NCBI RefSeq assembly: GCF_004362015.1
Contig: NZ_SNWW01000013.1
Span: forward strand, 1-64,000
Direction of reading: 5' to 3'
DNA: 64,000 nt
DNA from: Flavobacterium chryseum
GTDB lineage: Bacteria; Bacteroidota; Bacteroidia; Flavobacteriales; Flavobacteriaceae
Part shown: in pieces, positions 41,988 to 50,639 of the stretch
Numbering within the stretch: the first letter of the stretch is position 1
How the letters are laid out: each line of letters begins with the position of its first letter
Notes under the pieces: generated by a model
Told to the model about the DNA's origin: nothing
Database searches by the model: none
The model's input: only the letters and a program-made list of their open reading frames with translations
Program-made: the position numbers and the translations under genes

Positions 41988-44843
41988 TTATTTACTCAAA
42001 TACATTTTTCTTCTTGAGTACAACTCGTAGAATTGATCGTCTTTTAAGTCATCAATAAACAAGATGCTTTCTCCAGTCGATTTCATTTCCGGTCCTAATG
42101 CTTTGTTTACATTATGGAACTTGCTGAAAGAGAAAACCGGTTGTTTAATCGCATAACCTTTCAATTGCGGATTAAATTTAAAGTCAGTTACTTTATTATG
42201 CCCTAACATTACTTTCGTAGCGTAGTTTACATACGGTTCTCCGTAAGCTTTTGCAATAAACGGTACCGTTCTCGAAGCTCTAGGATTTGCCTCGATAATG
42301 TAAACTGTATCATCTTTTATAGCAAACTGAATATTGATTAAACCAACAGTTTTTAAAGCTCTTGCAATTTTATGAGTATGATCTTTAATTTGCTGCATCA
42401 CAAATTCTCCTAAGTTAAAAGGAGGCAAAGTAGCATTACTATCTCCAGAGTGCACTCCGCAAGGCTCGATATGCTCCATAATCCCGATGATGTATACATT
42501 ACCATCAGCATCGCAAATTGCATCAGCTTCTGCTTCGATTGCTCCGGCTAAATAATGATCAAGAAGCAATTTATTTCCTGGAATCGTTTTCAATAAATTG
42601 ATAACATGTTCTTCCAATTCTTTTTTGTTGATTACGATTTTCATTCCCTGACCTCCTAATACATAAGAAGGACGAATCAATAACGGGAAGTCTAAAGTAT
42701 CTGCTAAAGCAGAAGCTTCGTCAGCCGTTTCAGCAATTCCGAATTGTGGGAAAGGAATATGTAATTCTCTCAATAAATCAGAGAAACGTCCTCTGTCTTC
42801 GGCTAAATCAAGTGCATCAAAACTAGTTCCGATGATTTTTACACCGTATTTAGATAGTTTTTCAGCTAATTTCAAAGCCGTTTGCCCACCTAATTGTACA
42901 ATTACACCTTCTGGTTTTTCATGCTGAATGATGTCGTAAATATGTTCCCAGAAAACAGGCTCAAAGTATAATTTATCAGCTGTATCAAAGTCAGTCGAAA
43001 CCGTTTCTGGATTACAGTTAATCATAATCGTTTCGTAGCCACATTCTTTAGCAGCCAAAACTCCGTGTACACAAGAATAATCAAACTCAATTCCTTGTCC
43101 AATTCTATTTGGGCCTGAACCTAAAACTATGATTTTCTTTCTATCGGTTACAATGCTTTCGTTATCTACATAACGCTCGCCATTTGCTTTTTCGATTTCA
43201 GCCTCAAAAGTAGAGTAATAATAAGGTGTTAGCGCTTTAAACTCCGCCGCACAAGTATCAACCAGTTTAAACACACGGTTGATATTTTTATCCATACGCA
43301 AAGTATGCACTTCACTTTCCAGACAATTCATCATGTGAGCAATCTGTCTGTCGGCAAAACCTTTTTGTTTCGCTTCAAGCAACAACTCTCTTGGAAGATC
43401 AGAAATTTTATAGTTCGAAATTTCTTTCTCTAAAGTATAAAGTTCTTCGTATTGCTTTAAGAACCACATATCGATTTTTGTGATTTCATGAATACGGCTC
43501 AACGGAATTCCCATTGCGATGGCATCATAAATTACAAAAACACGATCCCAACTTGCAAAAGTTAGTTTCTCGATAATTTGTTCGTAGTTTTTATATCCTT
43601 TTCCGTCAGCGCCTAAACCGTTTCTTTTAATTTCTAAAGATTGAGTTGCTTTGTGTAATGCTTCCTGAAAAGAACGTCCAATTCCCATTACTTCACCAAC
43701 CGATTTCATCTGAAGTCCTAAAGTTCTGTCAGCACCTTCAAATTTATCAAAGTTCCAACGTGGTATTTTTACAATTACATAATCCAAAGTTGGTTCAAAA
43801 AGAGCCGAAGTCGATTTTGTAATTTGGTTTTGCAATTCATCAAGATTGTATCCTAAAGCCAGTTTAGAAGCAATTTTAGCAATTGGATAACCCGTTGCTT
43901 TTGATGCTAAAGCAGAAGAACGAGACACACGAGGATTAATTTCGATGGCTACGATATCTTCTTTTCCGTCTGGCGAAACTGCAAATTGTACGTTACATCC
44001 TCCTGCAAAATTTCCGATACTACGCATCATTAAGATGGCATAGTCACGTAATTTCTGGAAAGTTGTATCAGATAATGTCATTGCTGGCGCAACTGTAATC
44101 GAATCTCCGGTATGAATTCCCATTGGGTCCATATTTTCGATCGAACAAATGATTACAACATTATCATTTTTATCTCTTAAAAGTTCTAACTCATATTCTT
44201 TCCATCCCATCAAAGCTTTATCAATTAAAACTTCATGAATTGGCGAAGCTTCAAGTCCGCGAGTTAAAAGCTCATCAAAATCTTCTTTTTTATAAACAAT
44301 TGCTGCTCCTGTTCCTCCAAGTGTAAACGAAGGACGAATTACAAGCGGGAAACCAAATTCCTGAGCGATTTCTTTTCCTTCTAAATATGAAGTAGCTGTT
44401 TTCGCAGGTGCAGTTGGCACATTTATTCTTTCTAAAAGCTGTTTAAACTGCTCTCTGTCTTCGGTAATGTTAATAGCGTTTACATCAACTCCAATTAATT
44501 TTACTCCGAAATCCTGCCAAATTCCTTTTTCTTCTGCTTCCAAACATAAATTCAAAGCAGTTTGTCCGCCCATTGTTGGCAAAACAGCATCAATTTGTGG
44601 ATGTTCCTTTAGAATTTCAATAATCGATTTTGTAGTTAATGGTTTCAAATATATATGATCGGCCATACTTGGGTCGGTCATAATAGTTGCTGGATTTGAG
44701 TTTATCAAGATAACTTCAATTCCTTCTTCACGAATAGAACGTGCAGATTGAGAACCTGCATAATCGAACTCACAGGCTTGACCAATAACAATAGGTCCTG
44801 AACCTATTATTAAAACGGATTTTATTGATGTGTCTTTAGGCAT
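41988..44843 (-). CDS. carB: Carbamoyl-phosphate synthase large subunit
   Basis: CarB makes carbamoyl phosphate from bicarbonate, ATP and glutamine-derived ammonia for pyrimidine and arginine synthesis. The 951-residue protein has two ATP-grasp halves: residues ~1-400 (LIIGSGPIVIGQACEFDYAGSQ, RPSFTLGGTGAAIVY) and ~550-930 (VLGSGPNRIGQGIEFDYSCVH, RPSYVLGGQGMKIVI), with an oligomerisation domain between. It is about 120 residues shorter than E. coli CarB (1073) and stops at the point where the C-terminal methylglyoxal-synthase-like allosteric domain would begin. It should therefore lack UMP/ornithine/IMP control through that domain. Short forms occur in the phylum. Confidence 0.96.
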   Translation of the reverse strand: MPKDTSIKSVLIIGSGPIVIGQACEFDYAGSQSARSIREEGIEVILINSNPATIMTDPSMADHIYLKPLTTKSIIEILKEHPQIDAVLPTMGGQTALNLCLEAEEKGIWQDFGVKLIGVDVNAINITEDREQFKQLLERINVPTAPAKTATSYLEGKEIAQEFGFPLVIRPSFTLGGTGAAIVYKKEDFDELLTRGLEASPIHEVLIDKALMGWKEYELELLRDKNDNVVIICSIENMDPMGIHTGDSITVAPAMTLSDTTFQKLRDYAILMMRSIGNFAGGCNVQFAVSPDGKEDIVAIEINPRVSRSSALASKATGYPIAKIASKLALGYNLDELQNQITKSTSALFEPTLDYVIVKIPRWNFDKFEGADRTLGLQMKSVGEVMGIGRSFQEALHKATQSLEIKRNGLGADGKGYKNYEQIIEKLTFASWDRVFVIYDAIAMGIPLSRIHEITKIDMWFLKQYEELYTLEKEISNYKISDLPRELLLEAKQKGFADRQIAHMMNCLESEVHTLRMDKNINRVFKLVDTCAAEFKALTPYYYSTFEAEIEKANGERYVDNESIVTDRKKIIVLGSGPNRIGQGIEFDYSCVHGVLAAKECGYETIMINCNPETVSTDFDTADKLYFEPVFWEHIYDIIQHEKPEGVIVQLGGQTALKLAEKLSKYGVKIIGTSFDALDLAEDRGRFSDLLRELHIPFPQFGIAETADEASALADTLDFPLLIRPSYVLGGQGMKIVINKKELEEHVINLLKTIPGNKLLLDHYLAGAIEAEADAICDADGNVYIIGIMEHIEPCGVHSGDSNATLPPFNLGEFVMQQIKDHTHKIARALKTVGLINIQFAIKDDTVYIIEANPRASRTVPFIAKAYGEPYVNYATKVMLGHNKVTDFKFNPQLKGYAIKQPVFSFSKFHNVNKALGPEMKSTGESILFIDDLKDDQFYELYSRRKMYLSK

Positions 44844-44936
44844 TTTGTTTGTATTGTGTAGTTATAATTTGGTAATCAAAAATCGTTTGTAGTGTTTTAA
44901 AAACCAGAAAGTTGCAAGTTTTTTTACTGACAAGGT

Positions 44937-44970
44937 ATAAAAAAAGGCGATACTAAAAAAGTAACGCCTT
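44937..44970 (-). terminator. Rho-independent terminator of rpmH
   Basis: The stem AAGGCG-TAC / GTA-CGCCTT is followed on the minus strand by a run of U's. Confidence 0.8.
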
Positions 44971-44989
44971 ATTTATGTTTATAGAAACA

Positions 44990-45151
44990 TTATTTTTTGT
45001 GTCTAGGCTCGCTAGAAACAGTTAATTTATGTCTTCCTTTTGCTCTTCTACGCGCTAGAACTTTTCTTCCATTCGCAGAAGCCATTCTGTCCATAAATCC
45101 GTGCTTATTTCTTCTTTTTCTTTTCGATGGTTGAAATGTTCTTTTGCTCAT
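44990..45151 (-). CDS. rpmH: 50S ribosomal protein L34
   Basis: This 53-residue, extremely basic protein starts MSKRTFQPSKRKRRNKHGF, continues MASANGRKVLARRRAKGRHK and ends SSEPRHKK. This is the L34 sequence, of normal length for the phylum. The usual rnpA/dnaA neighbours are not here. It has its own promoter (45224-45253) and terminator. Confidence 0.97.
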   Translation of the reverse strand: MSKRTFQPSKRKRRNKHGFMDRMASANGRKVLARRRAKGRHKLTVSSEPRHKK

Positions 45152-45223
45152 TGCTTTGTATCTTTAAAATGGTATCTAATATCTCTTTTCCGTTTTTGAA
45201 TATCGTTATTCTAAAACCGAGTG

Positions 45224-45253
45224 CAAATATACAAAGACTTTTTTTTCTCGCAA
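45224..45253 (-). promoter_or_regulatory. rpmH promoter
   Basis: Read on the minus strand, the -7 TATATTTG (45231-45224) is preceded by a -33 TTG (45253-45251) with 19 nt between. This is close to the Bacteroidota consensus spacing. Confidence 0.6.
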
Positions 45254-45287
45254 GTAGTTTTATAAAAATATTTTTAATTCATTTTAC

Positions 45288-45295
45288 TATATTTG
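45288..45295 (+). promoter_or_regulatory. Bacteroidota -7 promoter element
   Basis: TATATTTG lies 23 bp before the next gene start. Confidence 0.5.
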
Positions 45296-45317
45296 CAATC
45301 ACAAATATACATCTATT

Positions 45318-45833
45318 ATGTTTCATAAAAATATTAAACTTATTTTCGCCGGACTTCTTGTAGTTGCTGGCATCTGGCAATTTACAGAAAGTAATATCGG
45401 GAATGGTATTTTCCTTATTTTACTTACTGCAATTCCAATTTTTCTTTACTTTAAAAACGAATTCATCCTTTTAGCTTTCCTTAAATTAAGAAAACAAGAC
45501 TTTGAAGGCGCTAAAAAATGGCTGGCATACATTAAAAATCCCGAAGCTGCATTGGTAAGAAAACAACAAGGGTACTTTAATTACCTTCACGGAATCATGT
45601 TATCTCAAACTAATATCAATCAGGCTGAGAAACATTTCAAAAAAGCAATTGAACTTGGATTATCTATGGATATGGATTTAGCTGTTGCTAAATTAAACCT
45701 TGCAGGAGTTGCAATGTCACGCAGAAGAAAACTGGAAGCTACTAATTTATTGAACGAAGCTAAGAAATTAGACAAACAAGGTATGCTGAAAGAGCAAATC
45801 ACGATGATGAAAGATCAAATGAAGAAAATCTAA
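45318..45833 (+). CDS. Membrane-anchored TPR-like protein, N-terminal DUF2892-like
   Basis: This 171-residue protein has two N-terminal transmembrane helices (IKLIFAGLLVVAGIWQF and GNGIFLILLTAIPIFLYF, about 6-43). A soluble helical domain with TPR-like repeats follows (AEKHFKKAIELGLSMDMDLAVAKLNLAGVAMSRRR, KLEATNLLNEAKKLDKQG). The role is unknown, probably a membrane-tethered scaffold. It is monocistronic. Confidence 0.75.
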   Translation: MFHKNIKLIFAGLLVVAGIWQFTESNIGNGIFLILLTAIPIFLYFKNEFILLAFLKLRKQDFEGAKKWLAYIKNPEAALVRKQQGYFNYLHGIMLSQTNINQAEKHFKKAIELGLSMDMDLAVAKLNLAGVAMSRRRKLEATNLLNEAKKLDKQGMLKEQITMMKDQMKKI

Positions 45834-45857
45834 CGATTTTTTTAAATTCCAATATTT

Positions 45858-45894
45858 AAAATCCCAAATTCCAAAAGAGTTTGGGATTTTTTTT
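45858..45894 (+). terminator. Rho-independent terminator
   Basis: The stem AAATCCCAAA / TTTGGGATTT is followed by a T-run. It and the following REP-like repeat are partly duplicated at about 50501-50624. Confidence 0.85.
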
Positions 45895-45905
45895 ACCTCA
45901 AAGTG

Positions 45906-46006
45906 TGTAATTTCGACGGAGGAGAAATCTTCGCAAGTAGCGCGACAAAGATTGGCGATTCATTTTGAGGAGTCACTAGAGTGATTTCTCCTTAGGTAGG
46001 AATGAC
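45906..46006. repeat. REP-like palindromic element, copy 3
   Basis: The left end GTAATTTCGACGGAGGAGAA is shared with copy 4, and the right end GTGATTTCTCC..GGAATGACA is more diverged. About 45 nt in the middle are unlike the other copies, except for ACAAAGATTGG, which resembles the middle of copy 2. Confidence 0.75.
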
Positions 46007-46039
46007 AATATTGCGATCAATAACTTTGTTCAACACAAG

Positions 46040-46072
46040 AAACCTGACAGGTTTTTAAGACCTATCAGGTTT
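46040..46072. repeat. Small palindrome (AACCTGACAGGTTT type)
   Basis: The arms AAACCTGACAGGT and ACCTATCAGGTTT pair at 12 of 13 positions. Each arm is itself partly palindromic. The element lies in the 458-bp gap 45834-46291, which also holds a terminator, REP copy 3 and a GC-rich hairpin, and no gene I can support. Confidence 0.65.
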
Positions 46073-46138
46073 AACTAATTTGCTGATTTTTTAATTCCTA
46101 TAAAATCTTATACTTTCTATTCTTCTTTTAAAACACAA

Positions 46139-46188
46139 ACTATCCACAACCTACGGCTCACATTGCTGCAGGCCGGGTTGCGGATAGT
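46139..46188. other. GC-rich hairpin of unknown role
   Basis: The stem ACTATCC-A-CAACC / GGTTG-C-GGATAGT (one mismatch) encloses a GC-rich 24-nt loop containing CTGCAGG. It lies about 100 bp downstream of the FISUMP gene stop and has no T-run. It may be a small structured RNA, a processing site, or part of the terminator region. Confidence 0.5.
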
Positions 46189-46291
46189 AAATATTAGGCT
46201 AAACTTTATAAATTAACCTGCAGACTGCTGAGTCTGTTGAGTCTGCAATCACAAGATTACACTTAGCTTGTGCCATTGTTATAATACAAAA

Positions 46292-49200
46292 CTATCTGTT
46301 TCTTACACAACGAACACTAACTCCCGCATTAGTATCACCACCATTAGAATAGGAAGGACCACCATAAGTATAAGCTATTGGCTGTGACATCCCAACATAC
46401 GCATAGAAACCTTGATTCAACCAATTTCTCCAGTACCCCCAGTAGTATCCGGCAAATGAATTTCCTTCTGCGGTATTCCACCATGTTTTAGCTGTGCCCA
46501 TATAGCTGTTCAAACTAACATACTCTGCATAAGTAGGCAGATGCCAGCCAGTCGGGCACGCTTGCGTAGTTGCTGCGGCGTAGTTATAGTAATATCCGTT
46601 TTCGCCTGCTGCTTGTCCCTGATACGTAGTATAGGTAGGAGTACCCTCTTTAGAGTTCTGCACCATCCAGCAATCCTGACCGTACATATGTGTCAGGTAA
46701 TTATTAGCGCCTATTTGCTGCGCTATAGCCGTACCATTCATACCGCAGCATGCACAGTCTTTTACACTTGCAGTCAGTTTTACCTGTTTGTCCGTACCGG
46801 TCCCGTTAGCATTACTGTTATAAACCGCATAGATATCTACAGTAAGTGCATCTGCTGACGCTTTCCCAAAAGCTGTACCCTGCACTCCGCCTATAGTACT
46901 TAAGCTGTTTTGGTAAACAACCGTTGCCGTAACAGCACCCGATACATTTAGGGCTGCAGGGTTACCATTATTGGTAATCGTTTTAATAATAGCCCCGCTA
47001 AGCGATTCTACATACATAAAACGAACCAAACTAACCGTACCGCTAGGAGTAAAAGTATAGGTCTGTGTATTTGTAGCTGCTAAACTAAAATCAGCTTTAT
47101 TAGCCTGACGGGTTGTAAGCAAACCACAATCAGTTGTATTATTACTCTCTGCAATATCAAAACATGTTCTTCCTGACAACGTTCCTACCCCTGCCGGTAT
47201 AGTAGCAGGATTGATAGCTGCCGTAACGGTAAAGACCTCTGAGGTCGCAGTCGGATTACCTGTACAGCCATTGGTTACGATACAATATACATAACTTGTT
47301 CCGACCACTGCAGGTGTATATATATAAGTAGCTGCTGTAGCGCCGCTTATTGCAGTACCTCCTGTAGTAGAAGCTGTTGTGTTTTTATACCATTGGTAAG
47401 ATGGGGTAACACCGCCTGTTACAGATACCGTTTCGGTAACACTTCCGCCTAATGTCACATTTTGAGACAGCGCAGATTGTGATACCAGAACAGGTGTAGG
47501 ACATGCACTGCCTAATGTAACAGTAGTAGATATAGCTGCAGATTTACCACAGGAATTCTGTGCCGTTGCTGTAATTACTACAGTGTCTGTTCCGCTTGCC
47601 GGAAAAGTAACCGTTACACTTGCTCCAGAACCTGTAACAGTAGCACCGTTTGAGGCTGTCCAGGTATACGCAGATGCAGGACCAAACTCTATACCGGTTT
47701 GTAAAGTAGCGGTTGCGCCAAAGGTAGCAGTCGCCGGTTTGGATATCCAGGAAAGTACCGGAATGCTCGAAACATTTGCCGAGATTGATTTTGTAGCAAA
47801 TGTGCTTGTACATCCCGTAGCATTGGTTACACTGGCCGTGTACACCACACCAGGTGTGGTCACCGTTAAGTTCGGGGTCGTTGCTGCTATTTTTACACCG
47901 TCTTTATACCAGGTATAGGTATAAGTTCCGGGTACTGCAGGAACTATTGTTAAATCTGTCGTACCATCGCAAAGTGTTGCATTACCTACGATATTTGGCT
48001 GTCCTGGAGTATTTCCTTTCGTTATACTTTTGTCTAATGCCACTGCTTCTGCAGGACATTTAGCCCCTGAATTATCAGTAGCAATCATACGAAGCGACAT
48101 GGTAGTCTGATTGCTTGGTACAATAAATGGATTTGTTGTAATAACATCATTGCCATTGTACCAGGTATAGGTAACAGCCGCATTTTTATTGGCTACGCTT
48201 AAATCTAAAGAACCGCCTTCACAAAATGAAGTAAAGCTGTTTAATGGCAGGCCATTTACCAGTACATCTGCCTGAACAATACTTATCTGGCCTGTGGCAG
48301 TGCTTTTTGTTACCATAAGACTGTTAGAAGGCTTAGAATAACAGCTTCCGTCTTTTACTGCTGCAAACCATTCGCCAACACTGCTGTCCCCGCTAATGAT
48401 ATAAGAGGCTCCGGACCCTTTTTCTACTCCATTTTGAAACCAGGCAATAGTACCTGTACTTCCTGTTGCAGAAAGCGTAACGGAATTGGTACCGCAAAGC
48501 ACCCCGTTATTAGAAGCCAATGCAGTTAGGTTAACTGCCGTTGCAGTACCTGATTCTGTAATAACACGCTCGTTTGCCGCATTGGTATTACAGCCGACAG
48601 CCCCCATCGAAATGTTGTATTTTCCTTTTTGGGTTGCAACATAATACGAAACGCCACGCGCTACCTCGATTCCGTTACGCGTCCAGATCAACTGATTAAG
48701 ATTTGCTGTATTGGCAGGAACAGATAAATAAACCGCTCCGCCGCTGCACAATGTTAAAGCAGCACTTGAAGGTGTAATACTTGGTACCGTATAAGGTATT
48801 GTAGCACAATCGATCCCATTTTGTGAGAATAAAAACTCTTTGTACAAACTGGTACAGGTGCTTGTAACGCGCACCAATACGGTACGTGTGTTTATGGAAT
48901 TATTTGTTCCAAAAGCAATTTTAAAAGTACCGTTAGTGTTATCCAAATCAGTCAGCGTGGCATAATCACCTCCTGCAACTATCGCGATATTAAACGGCCC
49001 GTTGGGACAGTCCACATCCTCAATTGTAAAGGTCTGGTCACAGCCTGTTCCGTCTGCTGCAACATTAACACATGGCTGCGGGCTAATGGTGGTTTGGGAG
49101 GTACCCTCGCACAAACTTACCCAGCGTGTCTTGTTCCAATATTCAACGCAGCCGGTAGTTTTATTATAAATCGTTAATCCTTCTCCTTTATCGTTGCCTT

Positions 49201-49387
49201 GTACTGCAAATGCATTACGCTCTGCGGTAGTCATTTGAGGTAATCGAAGTCCGCCTTTGTTAAGCAGCTCTAATACTGAGAAAGGCTCAGGGGCTTTTTT
49301 TCCACCAATGGTCATCTGGGCCTCGGTGTTTATCGAAAATAATATGGCCAGAACCACGAGCCACATACTAAATAGATTTTTCTTCAT
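46292..49387 (-). CDS. Large secreted surface protein with Ig-like repeats and C-terminal FISUMP domain
   Basis: This 1031-residue protein has a signal peptide (LVVLAILFSINTEAQ) and an N-terminal block VLELLNKGGLRLPQMTTAERNA-like found on many Bacteroidota surface proteins. About seven Ser/Thr-rich Ig/PKD-like repeats follow at about 110-740 (WYNGNDVIT, YTWYKDGVKIA, SYQWYKNTTAST). The C-terminal domain from about 860 is FISUMP-type: CWMVQNSKEGTP, GYYYNYAAAT, CPTGWHLPTYAEY and VSVRCVRNR. Adhesion or glycan binding is likely, by family context. The gene is richer in GC than its neighbours: two sampled 60-base lines are 50-52%. No T9SS sorting domain is seen. Confidence 0.85.
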   Translation of the reverse strand: MKKNLFSMWLVVLAILFSINTEAQMTIGGKKAPEPFSVLELLNKGGLRLPQMTTAERNAFAVQGNDKGEGLTIYNKTTGCVEYWNKTRWVSLCEGTSQTTISPQPCVNVAADGTGCDQTFTIEDVDCPNGPFNIAIVAGGDYATLTDLDNTNGTFKIAFGTNNSINTRTVLVRVTSTCTSLYKEFLFSQNGIDCATIPYTVPSITPSSAALTLCSGGAVYLSVPANTANLNQLIWTRNGIEVARGVSYYVATQKGKYNISMGAVGCNTNAANERVITESGTATAVNLTALASNNGVLCGTNSVTLSATGSTGTIAWFQNGVEKGSGASYIISGDSSVGEWFAAVKDGSCYSKPSNSLMVTKSTATGQISIVQADVLVNGLPLNSFTSFCEGGSLDLSVANKNAAVTYTWYNGNDVITTNPFIVPSNQTTMSLRMIATDNSGAKCPAEAVALDKSITKGNTPGQPNIVGNATLCDGTTDLTIVPAVPGTYTYTWYKDGVKIAATTPNLTVTTPGVVYTASVTNATGCTSTFATKSISANVSSIPVLSWISKPATATFGATATLQTGIEFGPASAYTWTASNGATVTGSGASVTVTFPASGTDTVVITATAQNSCGKSAAISTTVTLGSACPTPVLVSQSALSQNVTLGGSVTETVSVTGGVTPSYQWYKNTTASTTGGTAISGATAATYIYTPAVVGTSYVYCIVTNGCTGNPTATSEVFTVTAAINPATIPAGVGTLSGRTCFDIAESNNTTDCGLLTTRQANKADFSLAATNTQTYTFTPSGTVSLVRFMYVESLSGAIIKTITNNGNPAALNVSGAVTATVVYQNSLSTIGGVQGTAFGKASADALTVDIYAVYNSNANGTGTDKQVKLTASVKDCACCGMNGTAIAQQIGANNYLTHMYGQDCWMVQNSKEGTPTYTTYQGQAAGENGYYYNYAAATTQACPTGWHLPTYAEYVSLNSYMGTAKTWWNTAEGNSFAGYYWGYWRNWLNQGFYAYVGMSQPIAYTYGGPSYSNGGDTNAGVSVRCVRNR

Positions 49388-49692
49388 TATTTAATTTGTT
49401 AAATTATTAAATGCTACACCTTTCAATCCCTACTCAAAGAGTAAGACACTGAAAGACATAGCTATAAATACCCTTATGGATACTCGTCTGATTTTGTGGT
49501 ATTTTATGGTAAAATAATAAAGCGCTATTGATTGCCAATAGGCTTTTAAAGGTAAAAATGAAGCTTCTTAGACATTCAATAGAGAAGATAAAAAGAAAGT
49601 GTAACTATTGTTTAAGATCGAAGTCTAGGCTTCTAATCTAGATGTAGTGGTATTTATTGTGTGTGTGTTTCCAATAATTAATTCTTTTTGAA

Positions 49693-49905
49693 TCAGAGTG
49701 TTTTTTGAATCAAGTTCAACACAATGTCTTTGGACGCTTTTTCCATTTTTATATAATCTTTTTTTATATTATCCGGTTTAACTCCCTTAACTGCACCAGC
49801 GATACTCTGGCGAATGTAGTATTTTGACACACCATATTTCAAAAATAGTGCTTCCAGAATATTGGAGTCGTAGGACTTATAGATTTTTGTCTTACTTTTG
49901 CTCAT
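49693..49905 (-). CDS. Small basic protein, helix-turn-helix-like, unknown family
   Basis: This 70-residue basic protein (pattern KIYKSYDSNILEALFLKYGVSKYYIRQSIAG then KPDNIKKDYIKM) could form a small helix-turn-helix. It is divergent from the CI-like repressor gene, with 83 bp between them. The pair may be a regulatory module for the FISUMP gene. The 305-bp stretch 49388-49692 between it and the FISUMP gene shows no other feature. Confidence 0.55.
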   Translation of the reverse strand: MSKSKTKIYKSYDSNILEALFLKYGVSKYYIRQSIAGAVKGVKPDNIKKDYIKMEKASKDIVLNLIQKTL

Positions 49906-49988
49906 TACCTATTTTGTCTTAAATTTAAAACAAAGATGGTGATAATTTTCAACAAAAAAAACAAATTAAGGGATAATTTCCTACTTTA

Positions 49989-50372
49989 ATGAATACCATT
50001 TTAAAAAATATTAAGCATATAGCTGATAATGAGGGTGTTTCTATAACAAAACTAGAACAAATAATTGGCGCTAGCAAGGGTGTTTTGTCCCGTGCAATGG
50101 CGAATAATAGCGACATTCAGGCCAAATGGGTATTGAAAGTCGTTGAAAATTATCCCAAATATAGTTGTGATTGGCTTTTAAAAAGCAAAGGATTGATGAT
50201 TAAGGATGAGAGTGTTGAGAATATTCAACCTCAAATAAAAGATCAGGAAAGCGAATTAACCTATAAAACACTTGCAGAATCCCGAAAAGAAACAATAGAA
50301 AGCCTGCAGAAGATAGTTTTTCATTTAGAGAAACAGATTACTTTATATGAAAATCAACAAAACAATATGTAG
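49989..50372 (+). CDS. Phage CI-repressor-like helix-turn-helix protein
   Basis: This 127-residue protein has an N-terminal helix-turn-helix at about 5-70 (LKNIKHIADNEGVSITKLEQIIGASKGVLSRAMANN), then CDWLLKSKGLMI, the segment typical of Bacteroidota CI/bacteriophage-repressor-type proteins. The C-terminal helix (about 90-127, ETIESLQKIVFHLEKQITLYE) is likely a coiled-coil dimeriser. No peptidase S24 domain follows, so it is not a cleavable repressor. No phage genes are near. Confidence 0.8.
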   Translation: MNTILKNIKHIADNEGVSITKLEQIIGASKGVLSRAMANNSDIQAKWVLKVVENYPKYSCDWLLKSKGLMIKDESVENIQPQIKDQESELTYKTLAESRKETIESLQKIVFHLEKQITLYENQQNNM

Positions 50373-50473
50373 ATCTAAAATAAATTTTCTGTTTCTTAAA
50401 AAAAATATCAACTATTTTTTAAATTTAAAACAATCATAACTACGCATTAATATACTATTCTAAATTACGATCC

Positions 50474-50499
50474 TTTCCCGAAATTTCGGCACGGGGAAA
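50474..50499. repeat. Short GC hairpin
   Basis: TTTCCCG and CGGGGAAA pair around AAATTTCGGCA. It lies just before the degenerate terminator and REP copy 4. Confidence 0.4.
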
Positions 50500-50540
50500 A
50501 TCTCAAATTCTAAAAGAGTTGGGTTTTTTACCTCAAAGTG

Positions 50541-50624
50541 TGTAATTTCGACGGAGGAGAAATCACATCCAGAAAGTAACGAGCCGTAAATGCATTATGT
50601 GATTTCTCCTCCGTCGAAATGACA
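50541..50624. repeat. REP-like palindromic element, copy 4
   Basis: The arms TGTAATTTCGACGGAGGAGA and TCTCCTCCGTCGAAATGACA enclose ATCACATC...TTATGTGATT, also paired. The 40 bp before it (TCAAATTC.AAAAGAGTT.GG... and ACCTCAAAGTG) are shared with copy 3, so a longer unit was copied. Confidence 0.8.
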
Positions 50625-50639
50625 GAAAATGGGTTTATT

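Noticed and set aside
46541..46858. Plus-strand open frame inside the FISUMP gene region
   Set aside because: It is antisense to a well-supported large gene and has shadow-type composition.
49989..50372. Prophage remnant suggested by the CI-like repressor
   Set aside because: No integrase, structural or lysis genes are nearby, and no attachment-site repeats were seen.
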